Made by a program: the position numbers and the translations under genes
Part shown: one piece after another, positions 44,436 through 53,994 of the stretch
Numbering within the stretch: position 1 is the stretch's first letter
Layout of the letters: the number at the start of each line of letters is the position of its first letter
Origin: Bacterioplanes sanyensis
GTDB lineage: Bacteria; Pseudomonadota; Gammaproteobacteria; Pseudomonadales; Oceanobacteraceae
Direction of reading: 5' to 3'
Assembly (NCBI RefSeq): GCF_014652515.1
Contig: NZ_BMYY01000001.1
Coordinates: forward strand, 62,001 to 126,000
DNA length: 64,000 nt
The notes under the pieces: model-generated
What the model saw: only the letters and a program-made list of their open reading frames with translations
Told to the model about the DNA's origin: nothing
Database searches by the model: none

Positions 44436-44464
44436 TAGACGGCGGCAGGCATTGCCGGTATAGT
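44436..44464 (+). promoter_or_regulatory. Candidate rnpB promoter
   Basis: -10 TATAGT (44459-44464) nine bases before the RNA start, and TAGACG (44436-44441; 4 of 6 to TTGACA) with a 17-bp spacer. Confidence 0.6.
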
Positions 44465-44472
44465 CCGCCGCC

Positions 44473-44811
<339 letters not shown>

Positions 44812-44828
<17 letters not shown>

Positions 44829-45582
44829 TACTTACCTGATAGCGCCGCAGTATCTGCTGATATTGCGGCGTTTTCTTATACGCTTTTAACGCTTGGTTGA
44901 AAGCCTGCGCCAATGACTCTGCTTTGGGGTGCTGGCGAGAAAAGGCCATGTGGTCGTAGCCGACATCGACCGCGGGTTCAATAAAGCGAAAGCGATCCGT
45001 CAGGCCGAGGGCCTTAGCGTGATAAAGCAGGGTGGCTTTATTGCCTAAGCCGACCAAAGGGCGATCCCCCGTTAGGCGTTGTAATAGCTCTTGTTCATTA
45101 TTGACCTCTACCTTGCGTAGAAAGTCAGCCTTGGCGTAGCCTTCGCCATGAAAGTAGCCGCGTACAGACAAAAATACGTAGTTGCGCCAGTCGCCAAAGT
45201 CACCGTTAAAGCTGGCTGGGAAATCTCCCGCCAGTGGATTAACCAGCAAATAGCTCGCCTCCACTAGATGTGGCTCATCGACATAAAGAGCGTATTGCTC
45301 ACGCTCTGGGGTGCGAAAAAACAATACCACCATATCCAAACCGCCGGAGGCCAGCTCACGTTGTACGCGAGCAAAGGGCATGCGCTGGTACTTGAGTGTG
45401 TGGCCCAGCTGCTGCGCCAGTGCTTCGGCAATATCGATGGCGGCACCGGTAAGCTGATCGCCTTGTTGATAATAAAACGGTGGGTAATCGTAGCTGCCCA
45501 AGCCAACGGTCAGCTCGTCGGCCTGGCTCGTAAGATGAACACCTGTGCTGAGTAGCCATAGCAAGGCAAAGCGCGTGAGCAT
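44812..45582 (-). CDS. Periplasmic substrate-binding protein (SBP_bac_3-like)
   Basis: 256 aa with signal peptide (cleavage near SQA, residue 21). LTVGLGSYDYPPFYYQQGDQLTGAAIDIAEALAQQLG is the opening of family-3 solute-binding proteins, usually for amino acids. No ABC permease or ATPase gene is adjacent, so it is an orphan, perhaps serving a distant transporter. The stop overlaps about 17 bp of the rnpB 3' end in antisense. Confidence 0.88.
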
Positions 45583-45669
45583 AAAGCCCCCTTGAAAGCA
45601 TATCTCCTCAGTATAGTGGCTGAAGGGCAGCAGGCTTGAACCTGCTTGCGATCAGGGCTGAAAGTCGTG

Positions 45670-46614
45670 TTACAGGGTGACGGGTGAGATAAAACCTCGC
45701 GGTTTAATCGCCAATACCGAGCAGTTCACTGTACTCAGTACGGTTTCGGCTGTGTTACCGATAATCACACCAGGTACACCGCTGCGGGCGACGGTGCCCA
45801 TCACCAGTAGGTCAGCCTTCTGTGCTTGGGTTTCTTCCACCAATTGCTGGCTGGCAATGCCACGCCGCAGGTGAGTGCTGGGTTGCAGGTACTGGTAAGT
45901 ATCACTGCCCAAACGCTCGCGTAGGCGAGTGGTTAAGCCTTGCATGGAGACTTCGTGCTGCTGGTATGCCTGATCCAATAGGCGTTGTTGCGCGCGTTCC
46001 GGATCATCGGCCCACATGCTGACGAAGCCTGCCTCGGGCGCATCGTAAACACTGACGATATGAAGTGCAGCGAAATCAGATAAGCACACCGAGCTGGCTA
46101 GGCTGGCGATGTCATCATTGAGGTCGCGAGCTTCGTCTTCGTGGGCGGATAAATCGACCGCAGCGACAATATTCTGGTAATCGTCCTTATCGTCTGGGCG
46201 CAACAGCCAAACAGGGCACGGGCATTTACGCAGCAGGTGCATGTCGTCACTGCCGAGCCAACGATCAAGCCAGGACGGCGACTGTGCCACTTTAATCACT
46301 AGGTCATAGCCATAGGCCAGCACTGCCTGGATGGTTTGCACGTAGCGCTTGCCGATGGCTACTTTCACTGCAACCTGGCTGGCGTCATCAACGCGTTGCA
46401 ACTGCTGTTCGATATGCTGCTGGCATTGCTGTTTTACCAGTTCGCGACGTTGTTCGGCATCGACGCTGATTAACTGGCTTAAATCCGGCAGCACCAGCAA
46501 TAGCGTGAGATCTGCCTGTTGGCCTTGGGCCAGAGATAAGGCACGGCGAAAGGCCGCACTGTCTGGGTCAAAGTCGCGGTCAATGACGCATAAGATGTGA
46601 TTGAAGTTCAGCAT
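45670..46614 (-). CDS. Universal stress protein, two UspA domains
   Basis: 314 aa, tandem Usp domains. The second has the ATP-binding pattern near the C-terminus (DLLVMGTVARSGVPGVIIGNTAETVL), G-2x-G-9x-G-S/T-like. Like UspE. It overlaps the upstream antiporter gene by 7 bp, so they are coupled; Usp proteins often modulate partner transporters. Confidence 0.93.
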   Translation of the reverse strand: MLNFNHILCVIDRDFDPDSAAFRRALSLAQGQQADLTLLLVLPDLSQLISVDAEQRRELVKQQCQQHIEQQLQRVDDASQVAVKVAIGKRYVQTIQAVLAYGYDLVIKVAQSPSWLDRWLGSDDMHLLRKCPCPVWLLRPDDKDDYQNIVAAVDLSAHEDEARDLNDDIASLASSVCLSDFAALHIVSVYDAPEAGFVSMWADDPERAQQRLLDQAYQQHEVSMQGLTTRLRERLGSDTYQYLQPSTHLRRGIASQQLVEETQAQKADLLVMGTVARSGVPGVIIGNTAETVLSTVNCSVLAIKPRGFISPVTL

Positions 46615-48359
46615 GGCTTGTTCCCTTGCGAAGCAGTGGCAGAGTTTGAATGGTCAGGCTGTGATGGAGTAACTGGCGGCAGTGTGTCTGGTGCTGTTAA
46701 CTGCTGTTGCAGCACTTCTGCAGCTCTTTGCGCGGCATCAGTAAAGGGCTCTAACACGAGGTCGACTCCTAGATTTAGCAGCTCAGCGCTTTCCTGTGAG
46801 TGGTGCGAGACCATCGCCAAGCGCCCCGCAAAGCCTGCAGCTCTGGCTTGTTGTAACAGGGTTTTGCGTGTGTCTTCGGCCGTTAGCCCCAAGTGGTGCT
46901 GTGGCATGGTAGCGACCAGCCACTGGGCTTTGCCCAGTGGTAACTCAGATAAAAAAGCGGCATCGGTGGCATCGCCGTACTCGGCGCGAATATCCAGTTT
47001 TTTACTTTGGCGAATGGCTTTGGGATTAAAGTCGACACCCATAACGCGAATGCCTTGCTCGGTTAACTGACTGGCAAGGGCTGTTCCTAAGCGACCGAGG
47101 CCGATGATGATGATGTCATAGCCTTGGTCTTCGGTTTGTTCCAGATGACTTTCACGCGGTGCGCCCTCGCGCTCAAACCACCCCAGCCAGCGGCCAAGGA
47201 AGTCATACAAATGGTGCGAGTAGGTGATCATATAGGTCGAGGCGGCAATGGTGATGATGCCGACTAGGGTCACCAGGCCGAGAATGTCAGAGGTTAAATG
47301 TCCAAGGCTGATACCCATGGCAATGAAGATGAGTGAGAACTCGCTGATTTGCGCCACCGTTAAGCCCGCCAAAAAGCCCGTGCGTTTGCGATAGCCCAGC
47401 GCTCCCATGATGGCGAGTACGATTAACGGGTTGCCAATTAATACAAACAACGAAAAAACCAGGGCGCTAACAATATGGGTATCTAGGGCAGATAAATCTA
47501 ACGCTGAGCCCAGCGCGATAAAGAAAAATAGCAATAAAAAATCGCGCAGTGGCGCCAGGCGTGCAGCGATGCTTTCGCGATAGGGGGTCGACGCTAGCGC
47601 CACCCCGGCCAGCAAACCACCGACTTCCATACCCAGGCCTACGAGTTTGCCCACGGCTGCAAATACCGCGGCTTGGGCCATGGCATAAATCATTAAAAGC
47701 TCAGGTGCGCGTGCCAGCATGCGTGTGAGCGGGTCAGCTAGGTAGCGCACAAAAATCACCACAAAGGCCAGCAGGGCGGTGGCGGATAATGCGACTTGAC
47801 CTAGTGATTGCGAGTCCCCGCCTTTGCCGCCGCCGATGCCAATGGTCGCCAACACCACCATGGCGATGACGACGACTAAGTCTTGGACAATCAAAAAGCC
47901 CAGTGCGACTTGGCCGTGTAGAGAGTCAATTTCACCTTTATCCGACAGCAATTTGACGATGATGATGGTGGAGGAAAAGGTCAGCGCTACGGCCACATAC
48001 ACACTGGTAATGTGATCCAAGCCGAGGGCTAAGCCGATGGCATAGCCGACGCAGGAGGTAAACAGCACCTGGCCGAGGCCGGTCATTACTGAGACGCCGC
48101 CAATGGAACGAATCAGTTTGACGTCGAGCTTAATCCCCACCAAGAACAGCAATACGGCGATGCCAAGGTGGGATAACAGTTCGATTTTTTCGGTGGAGTG
48201 CACCACATCTAGGCCGGATGGCCCGGCGAGTAAGCCAACTGCGATCAAGCTGACGATGAGGGGTTGGCGCAGCAAAATGCCGATAAAGCCGACCACGGCG
48301 GCCAACATCATCAGCGCCGCAATTTCAGTAAAGGAGGAGTAGGTGACCCAGTCGAGCAT
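46608..48359 (-). CDS. Kef-type cation:proton antiporter with RCK/TrkA-N domain
   Basis: 583 aa. A Na+/H+ exchanger (CPA2) domain with twelve or more TM helices at about 1-385, then a TrkA-N Rossmann domain at about 412-530 (YDIIIIGLGRLGTALASQLTEQG, GVDFNPKA, GDATD). Resembles KefB/KefC or YbaL in carrying K+ or Na+ out in exchange for protons under nucleotide control. Ser/Thr/Pro-rich tail. First gene of a pair with the universal stress protein. Confidence 0.92.
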   Translation of the reverse strand: MLDWVTYSSFTEIAALMMLAAVVGFIGILLRQPLIVSLIAVGLLAGPSGLDVVHSTEKIELLSHLGIAVLLFLVGIKLDVKLIRSIGGVSVMTGLGQVLFTSCVGYAIGLALGLDHITSVYVAVALTFSSTIIIVKLLSDKGEIDSLHGQVALGFLIVQDLVVVIAMVVLATIGIGGGKGGDSQSLGQVALSATALLAFVVIFVRYLADPLTRMLARAPELLMIYAMAQAAVFAAVGKLVGLGMEVGGLLAGVALASTPYRESIAARLAPLRDFLLLFFFIALGSALDLSALDTHIVSALVFSLFVLIGNPLIVLAIMGALGYRKRTGFLAGLTVAQISEFSLIFIAMGISLGHLTSDILGLVTLVGIITIAASTYMITYSHHLYDFLGRWLGWFEREGAPRESHLEQTEDQGYDIIIIGLGRLGTALASQLTEQGIRVMGVDFNPKAIRQSKKLDIRAEYGDATDAAFLSELPLGKAQWLVATMPQHHLGLTAEDTRKTLLQQARAAGFAGRLAMVSHHSQESAELLNLGVDLVLEPFTDAAQRAAEVLQQQLTAPDTLPPVTPSQPDHSNSATASQGNKPC

Positions 48360-48660
48360 GGTGATTCCTTGGTGTATTGAGCGCTTAGCTTAACCTTGCT
48401 TTGCTTTGACCATACTTGCTCTGCATCAGGCCTGTGATGGCATGATTGCAAGGAACTGTCAGTCGTCTATCAAGCTACTGCTAGTATCTGTGACGGTCAA
48501 TTCGAGGGTGCTGTTATCTCTCACCCCAAAACGGCAGCAAAATGATACTGTTGAGGCTATGGCGGGCGGCAGCTGAGATGAAAGTCTTGGAGCACAAGTG
48601 CGGATGTTCGCCCGTAGCCACTGTTATGCTGGCGCTGGCGAAAGGGCGTGCTGATAAGGC
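48360..48660. other. Intergenic region upstream of the antiporter gene
   Basis: About 300 bp without a gene. It must hold the antiporter promoter (minus strand). I see no strong hairpin, repeat or ORF. Confidence 0.5.
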
Positions 48661-48695
48661 AAAAAAAACCGGCAAGTTAATACTTACCGGTTTTT
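48661..48695 (-). terminator. Terminator of tRNA-Met
   Basis: On the minus strand CCGGTAAGT / ACTTGCCGG stem with a 4-nt loop and a following T8 run; 7 bp beyond the tRNA 3' end. Confidence 0.88.
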
Positions 48696-48701
48696 AGAAT
48701 T

Positions 48702-48778
48702 TGGTAGCTATGACTGGACTTGAACCAGTGACCCCAGCATTATGAATGCTGTGCTCTAACCAACTGAGCTACATAGCC
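48702..48778 (-). tRNA. tRNA-Met (CAT), elongator
   Basis: 77 nt including an encoded CCA. Reads GGCTATGTAGCTCAGTTGG at the 5' end, anticodon loop TTCATAA with anticodon CAT, variable loop GGGGTC, T arm GGTTCAAGTCC. It resembles E. coli elongator tRNA-Met; the initiator GGG/CCC anticodon stem is absent. G1 pairs with U72 as a wobble. Confidence 0.97.
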
Positions 48779-48894
48779 AAATTACTCTCAAGGGCTGTGC
48801 CTCTCAAGTGGCGCGTATTATGCGTTTGCTACTTTTCCCTGTCAACACTTTTTTGTGATGTTTTTCAAAGGCTTAACCTGCTGATGCAGCAGCC

Positions 48895-51090
48895 TTATGG
48901 CTGCTGCTCGCGATGGGCGGTAAATGCCGCTTGCTTGCTCTGATTTAGGCGAATGTAGTCGGCTAGAATACGGCCTGCCTCGGTCAGCAGTGCGTCCTCC
49001 ACGGCATTTTCTTGTTGTGCTTCTTTGCTATCGCTGGCTTTGTCTGTGTCTGCTTTGGCTTCTGGTGGTGCGCCACTGCCCTCGACACTAGAGGTGCTGT
49101 CATCGGCTTCTTCTTCGAGCTCGTCTAGGCTTGCCAGCAGCTTCATGCCTTTGGCTTTGCGGCGCTCGTTTTCTAACGCTAGCTGACGCTGTTCTATGTC
49201 ATCTTGCTCTTGTCGGCGACGTTTCTCATTGAGCGTCAGCTCGGTTTGGTTAGCCAGCTCTTCGCGCAGGGCTTTTTGTTGGCGTAGATAGCGAAAGTCT
49301 GGGTTGTCTTCAATGCGTTGTTGATGTGATTGACGCAGTGCCGGCAAAGCCTCTTTCAGGCTGCCAAAGCGCTGATGATCGGCTGGGCGAATGGCGTCCC
49401 ATGGCAGGGCCTCCTCCAACGCACTTTCGCCAATTTTGTCTTTGTCGAACAAAGATGGGAACAAAATATCTGGGATCACCCCTTGGTGTTGGGTGCTATC
49501 GCCAGATACCCGATAAAACTTAGCCTGGGTGATTTTCAGCTGGCCGTGACCGAGCGAACGCAGAGATTGCACGGTGCCCTTGCCAAAGGTCTGTCCACCC
49601 ACCACTAGGCCGCGGCCATAGTCTTGAATGGCACCGGCAAAGATTTCTGAAGCCGAAGCACTGAGACGATTTACCAACACCGTCATTGGCCCGTTGTAGA
49701 ACACTTCTGGGTCGCTGTCGGGTAGCACCTCAATGCGGCCACGGCTACTGCGTACTTGGACCACTGGACCTTCTTCGATAAAGAGGCCCGTTAGGGTGAC
49801 GGCTTCTTCGAGTGAGCCGCCGCCGTTGTTGCGTAAATCAATCACCAAGCCATCGATGCCTTCTTCTACCAGCTCACCCAATAAGCGTCGAACATCGCGC
49901 GTGGTACTGCGGTAATCCGGCTTGTTTTCCATGCGGCCTTTAAAGTCGATGTAAAAGGTCGGGATATCAATCACCCCTAAGCGTGTGACGTTACCGTCTT
50001 GGCCAGGGATCTCAATGATGTCTTTCTGTGCCGATTGCTCTTCTAATTTGACCTCATCGCGCACGATAGCGATTTCTTTGGGAGCTTGGGTGCCATCACT
50101 GGGTAGGACCTGCAGTCGCACCACGGTCCCTTTGGGGCCGCGGATCAGGTCGACGACCTCATCTAAGCGCCAACCGATAACATCAACGATGCTGCCGTCT
50201 TCATCTTGACCAACACCAATGATTTTATCCGTTGGTTTCAATGTGCCGGCTTTGTCAGCTGGGCCTGCGGGCACCAGTTTCACTACCTTGGTGTATTCGT
50301 CTTCACTTTGCAGCACGGCGCCGATGCCTTGCAGCGACAGCGACATGTTGATGTTGAAGTTTTCAGTGTTGCGCGGTGAAAAGTACTGCGTGTGCGGATC
50401 AAAGGCATGGGCCACGGCATTCATAAACAGCTGGTAGCCGTCTTCGGCGGTATTTTGATGAATGCGATTGAGCTGGTTTTGATAGCGCTTTTGCAGCAGT
50501 TCGATGATTTCTTCTTGCTCTTTGCCTGCCAGCTTTAAGTTCAACATGGAGTTTTGCAGGCGCTTGCGCCACAGGGCATCCAGCTCTGCTTTGCTGGTCG
50601 CCCAAGGGGCGTCTTCACGGTCGCGCTCTAGGGTTTCATCGCCGTCAAAACGGTACTTGTCGCCGTTGTCTTTCAGCTCACGCAATAAAAAAGACAGGCG
50701 CTCAGATACGCGCTGCTGCAAGCGATTGTACATAAAGAAGGCCGGGCGCAAATCGCTGCGGCTCAGGGCATCGTCGAGCTGATGGCGATAGCGGCGAAAA
50801 CTGGCGACATCGGAGGCAATTAAGTAGCTGCGGGACGGATCCATTTGATCAAGCAGGATGTCCATCACGCGTTCCGATAAACGGTCATCCAGGCGCTGGT
50901 CATCGTAGTGACCGCGCAGTAAATGGGTCATGATTTGTTGCGTTACCCGCGCGTGCTGGCGGGTTGGATTCACCGGTTCAAAGGCAGTGCCGGGGGCGAC
51001 ATCGGGAATCAGTGCCTGGCTGCACAGGGCGATGCTGAGCAGTAGACTGGTGGATAAAGATTTCAGTAAAAAATGCATAATGGTCGCCAT
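48895..51090 (-). CDS. prc: Tail-specific protease Prc (carboxy-terminal processing peptidase)
   Basis: About 731 aa periplasmic S41 serine protease that degrades tagged proteins and processes PBP3. Signal peptide (LLKSLSTSLLLSIALCSQA), PDZ domain (KVVKLVPAGPADKAGTLKPTDKI), and the S41 domain with LSASASEIFAGAIQDYGRG and FGKGTVQ: nucleophilic Ser and Lys 25 residues apart, as S452/K477 in E. coli. The C-terminal region is charged. ATG at 51090 used; the frame runs 30 codons further upstream without a signal-peptide-like start. The TAA lies in a CAGCAGCC/GGCTGCTG hairpin. Confidence 0.95.
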   Translation of the reverse strand: MATIMHFLLKSLSTSLLLSIALCSQALIPDVAPGTAFEPVNPTRQHARVTQQIMTHLLRGHYDDQRLDDRLSERVMDILLDQMDPSRSYLIASDVASFRRYRHQLDDALSRSDLRPAFFMYNRLQQRVSERLSFLLRELKDNGDKYRFDGDETLERDREDAPWATSKAELDALWRKRLQNSMLNLKLAGKEQEEIIELLQKRYQNQLNRIHQNTAEDGYQLFMNAVAHAFDPHTQYFSPRNTENFNINMSLSLQGIGAVLQSEDEYTKVVKLVPAGPADKAGTLKPTDKIIGVGQDEDGSIVDVIGWRLDEVVDLIRGPKGTVVRLQVLPSDGTQAPKEIAIVRDEVKLEEQSAQKDIIEIPGQDGNVTRLGVIDIPTFYIDFKGRMENKPDYRSTTRDVRRLLGELVEEGIDGLVIDLRNNGGGSLEEAVTLTGLFIEEGPVVQVRSSRGRIEVLPDSDPEVFYNGPMTVLVNRLSASASEIFAGAIQDYGRGLVVGGQTFGKGTVQSLRSLGHGQLKITQAKFYRVSGDSTQHQGVIPDILFPSLFDKDKIGESALEEALPWDAIRPADHQRFGSLKEALPALRQSHQQRIEDNPDFRYLRQQKALREELANQTELTLNEKRRRQEQDDIEQRQLALENERRKAKGMKLLASLDELEEEADDSTSSVEGSGAPPEAKADTDKASDSKEAQQENAVEDALLTEAGRILADYIRLNQSKQAAFTAHREQQP

Positions 51091-51329
51091 GTTCCTTATT
51101 GTGGGTGCTGTTTGTGCTGACCGCAGAGCATCGTTATCATGCCTACCCACGATGCTACGGGATCTACCAATGCCTGTCATCCTAGGCGCTGTCGCCTAGT
51201 TGCGTCGCTATTTTCCACGCCAACTCGGTTACGACCGCATAACCGTGCAAGAATTCCGGCTTGATCGTTCACTTCGGTAGTTACCAGTCGGTCGCGGAAA
51301 GTACCTCTTATCATTTGCAGGAGACTGTT

Positions 51330-51779
51330 TTGGCCCGAGTCAATCTTGAACTGCCCGACGCTTTTATCTATAGCACTCAACTGGACGTGCGGGTATCTGA
51401 CATTAACTACGGCAACCACGTGGGCAACGATCGCATGGTGTCTTTGCTGCACGAGGCGCGGCTGCGCTTTTTACGCGAGCATGACTTTGGTGAGTTCAAT
51501 ATCGCCGGCCTTGGCTTGATCGTTACCGATTTGGTGGTGTCGTTTAAGGCCGAGTCGTTTGTTGGTGAGGTGCTCACGTTCCATTTGGGGTTGACGGATT
51601 TCAACAAGTACGGCTGCGATTTTATCTATCGCGTCGAAAACCAAGCGGATGAACGCGTGGTGGCGTTGGCCAAAATCGGCATTGTCTTTTTTGATTACGA
51701 CGAGCGCAAGATCGCGCGCATCCCCAGGGTTTTTCTTGAGCGCTGCGCGCCGCATCACAGCGGCGACGCAGACGATTGA
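51330..51779 (+). CDS. Thioesterase superfamily (4HBT, YbgC/FadM-like) protein
   Basis: 149 aa hotdog-fold acyl-CoA thioesterase. TQLDVRVSDINYGNHVGNDRMVSLLHEAR corresponds to the active-site region, with Asn in place of the Asp commonly found in YbgC proteins (NYGNHVGN). Start TTG at 51330 with AGGAG six bases upstream; the open frame before it is not supported. Convergent with the LysR gene, 4 bp between stops. Physiological acyl-CoA unknown. Confidence 0.88.
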   Translation: MARVNLELPDAFIYSTQLDVRVSDINYGNHVGNDRMVSLLHEARLRFLREHDFGEFNIAGLGLIVTDLVVSFKAESFVGEVLTFHLGLTDFNKYGCDFIYRVENQADERVVALAKIGIVFFDYDERKIARIPRVFLERCAPHHSGDADD

Positions 51780-51783
51780 AAAC

Positions 51784-52689
51784 TCAGCCCGCCTGCTGAG
51801 CGTCGAAGTAGGCGGTGATGAAATCGAGAAATGCACGGCTCTTATTGGCCAAATAGCGATTTTGCGGGAACACCACCTTGATGGTGCGCACTGGAATGTC
51901 GACCTCGCCAAACAACTCCACCAGTTCACCATTTTGCAGGTGCTTTTCAGCGATGTAGGTGGGCAATGCGGTAATGCCCATGCCCGCTAAGCAAGCCTCG
52001 TACACCAGGTCGATGTCGTTCACCGTTAGCTTGCGCTCAATGGTCGACAGGGTGAAACCATGGTCTTTTTCAAACTGGCGCAGCCAGTTAATGCGGGCAT
52101 ATTCCGCGTTGGCTACCACCAAGATACGGTGTTGTTGCAGGTCTTCTAAGGTGGCCGGGCGGCCCCATTGCTCTAAGTAAGCCGGCGACGCACACACGGC
52201 AATTTTTTGCTCAGCCACCGGTTTGGCGATCAGGCGGGAGTCTTCCAAACTGCCAATGCGCAGGGCGAAGTCATAGCCTTCTTTGACAATGTCTACCGGC
52301 CGATCCGAGATATGCAGCTCAAAGCTGATGTCTGGGTACTGCTCAGAGAAGTCGCTAAAAATGCGCGCCAGCTCACGGCGGCCGAAGTTAGACATAGCAG
52401 TGATGCGCAAGCGCCCACGCGGTGTAACATCAAAGTCGGTGACCAACTTTTCGGCTTCAGTAATCGATTCGAGGATGCTCTCGCAATGTTGGTAGAACAG
52501 TTGCCCCGCTTCGGTCGGGCTCACCGAGCGTGTGGTGCGGTTAAGCAGGCGCACGCCGAGGCGCTCTTCCAAGCCACTGATTTGCTTGCTCACCGCCGAT
52601 GGGGTAACACCCAGAGCGTCAGCGGCATTGGTGAAGTTGCGCGAGCGAACAACGGCGACAAATGTTTGCAACGAATCTATGCGGGACAT
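51784..52689 (-). CDS. LysR family transcriptional regulator
   Basis: 301 aa. Winged HTH (SLQTFVAVVRSRNFTNAADALGVTPSAVSKQISGLEERLGVRLLNRTTRSV) and a LysR substrate-binding domain from about 90. Close to the CrgA/YhjC type. Same strand as, and 137 bp downstream of, the EamA transporter; it could regulate that gene. Confidence 0.95.
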   Translation of the reverse strand: MSRIDSLQTFVAVVRSRNFTNAADALGVTPSAVSKQISGLEERLGVRLLNRTTRSVSPTEAGQLFYQHCESILESITEAEKLVTDFDVTPRGRLRITAMSNFGRRELARIFSDFSEQYPDISFELHISDRPVDIVKEGYDFALRIGSLEDSRLIAKPVAEQKIAVCASPAYLEQWGRPATLEDLQQHRILVVANAEYARINWLRQFEKDHGFTLSTIERKLTVNDIDLVYEACLAGMGITALPTYIAEKHLQNGELVELFGEVDIPVRTIKVVFPQNRYLANKSRAFLDFITAYFDAQQAG

Positions 52690-52826
52690 TGATGACTAAA
52701 ACCTAAATAATGCAAATCGAATATCAGTATATTTAATTTTTAGGAAATAATAACCCGATATTCGACGCTGTTAGACTTTAGTCGCAATGCTTTATCGTAT
52801 TTTTGCCTGAAGCTGTGAAAACCTTC

Positions 52827-53744
52827 TCATCGCGAATCACGTTTTTGCAACGCTTTTGCTACGGGTTTGCTACGGGTTTGCTGCGTAGCCGCCACGGCTG
52901 GCTGCTGGTGCAGGTTGATGATGCCAGCGCTGATGATCAGCACGGCACCTGCCCAGGTGGTCCATAACGGTACTTCTTGCCAAATCAGCCAGCCCATCAG
53001 TGCTCCATAAATAACCGCGCTGTAGGCGTAGACGCCAACCTTGCCCGTCGGTGCCAGGCGGTAGGCCTTGGTCAATGCCAGCTGGCCCAAGGTGGCGATC
53101 AGCCCCAGCAATAGAATCAACCACCATTGCTGTGGGCTCACGGGTTGCCAGTTCAGTACTGCACCGGGCGTTGAGATCAGCGAGGCTATCACACCGAAGT
53201 AAAACACAATGCGAGCGCTGGGTTCGGTGGCCGACATGCGGCGAATGCTCACTTTAGCCAGCGCTGCCAATACGGCGCCCAATAAACCGATCAGGGCCAC
53301 GGCAGTGAACTCGGCATCACTGCCTGGGCGAAGAATCGTCACTACGCCTGCAAACCCTACCAACAGCGCCACCAAGCTGCGGCGTCCGGCAGGCTCGCGC
53401 AGCCATAACCAGGCCAGCAGTGGCATAAACAAGGGGCTGGATAATTTCACCAGAAAGGCTTCCGTCAGCGGCATATGGGCCAGTGCCCAGAAGTAGCAAT
53501 ACATAGCGCTGACGCCCACCACCCCGCGTAGCAAATGCCAATGCCATACTTGAGTGCGCAGCAGGTCGCGGCCGTGATGCACCACCAGCGGCAACAGCAC
53601 GAAAAGCCCGGCGACATTGCGAAACCACAGCAGTTGTTCTGTGCTCAGGTCACTCGATAAGTGCTTGATCAGCGCCGCCATGATGGCGAGTAAGGCTTCA
53701 CCGGCGAGCAAATAAGCAGCGCCGAGGCGCAGAGAGTGGTTCAC
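52827..53744 (-). CDS. EamA-family (DMT) transporter
   Basis: 305 aa, ten TM helices in two EamA repeats (AAYLLAGEALLAIMAALIKHLSSDL at the start). Fourth EamA gene in the window. GTG at 53744 with AGGA upstream; the frame goes 48 codons further but that stretch is polar and unlike the family. Basic C-terminal tail. Precedes the LysR gene. Confidence 0.92.
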   Translation of the reverse strand: MNHSLRLGAAYLLAGEALLAIMAALIKHLSSDLSTEQLLWFRNVAGLFVLLPLVVHHGRDLLRTQVWHWHLLRGVVGVSAMYCYFWALAHMPLTEAFLVKLSSPLFMPLLAWLWLREPAGRRSLVALLVGFAGVVTILRPGSDAEFTAVALIGLLGAVLAALAKVSIRRMSATEPSARIVFYFGVIASLISTPGAVLNWQPVSPQQWWLILLLGLIATLGQLALTKAYRLAPTGKVGVYAYSAVIYGALMGWLIWQEVPLWTTWAGAVLIISAGIINLHQQPAVAATQQTRSKPVAKALQKRDSR

Positions 53745-53931
53745 GTTTCGGTTCCTAGGGCGCAGTGTGTGACTAAATGACCGTGGGTTGTGCTTGCGAA
53801 TCTTGGCGTCAGCCCCCATTTGATTGGCATCGAACCGTGCAAATGGAGTGGCTGTGGATTGTACGCCAACGAAGGCGCGCCCAGCCAACTCGATGAATAC
53901 TATTAGTTTTCAGAATTTAAATTTTTATTTT

Positions 53932-53959
53932 GTTGAATTTTTCTCATGTAACCACATAT
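53932..53959 (+). promoter_or_regulatory. Sigma-32 (heat-shock) promoter of clpB
   Basis: GTTGAAT (53932-53938), 13-bp spacer, CCACATAT (53952-53959), close to the RpoH consensus CTTGAAA-N11-16-CCCCATnT. It is 35 bp before the clpB start. Confidence 0.75.
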
Positions 53960-53994
53960 CTCACCCTAAGAGATGAATAACAGGAGACACCGCC

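Noticed and set aside
48887-48906. CAGCAGCC/GGCTGCTG hairpin at the prc stop as a terminator
   Set aside because: No T-tract on the minus strand and the stem includes the stop codon. Recorded only as a structure in the prc entry.
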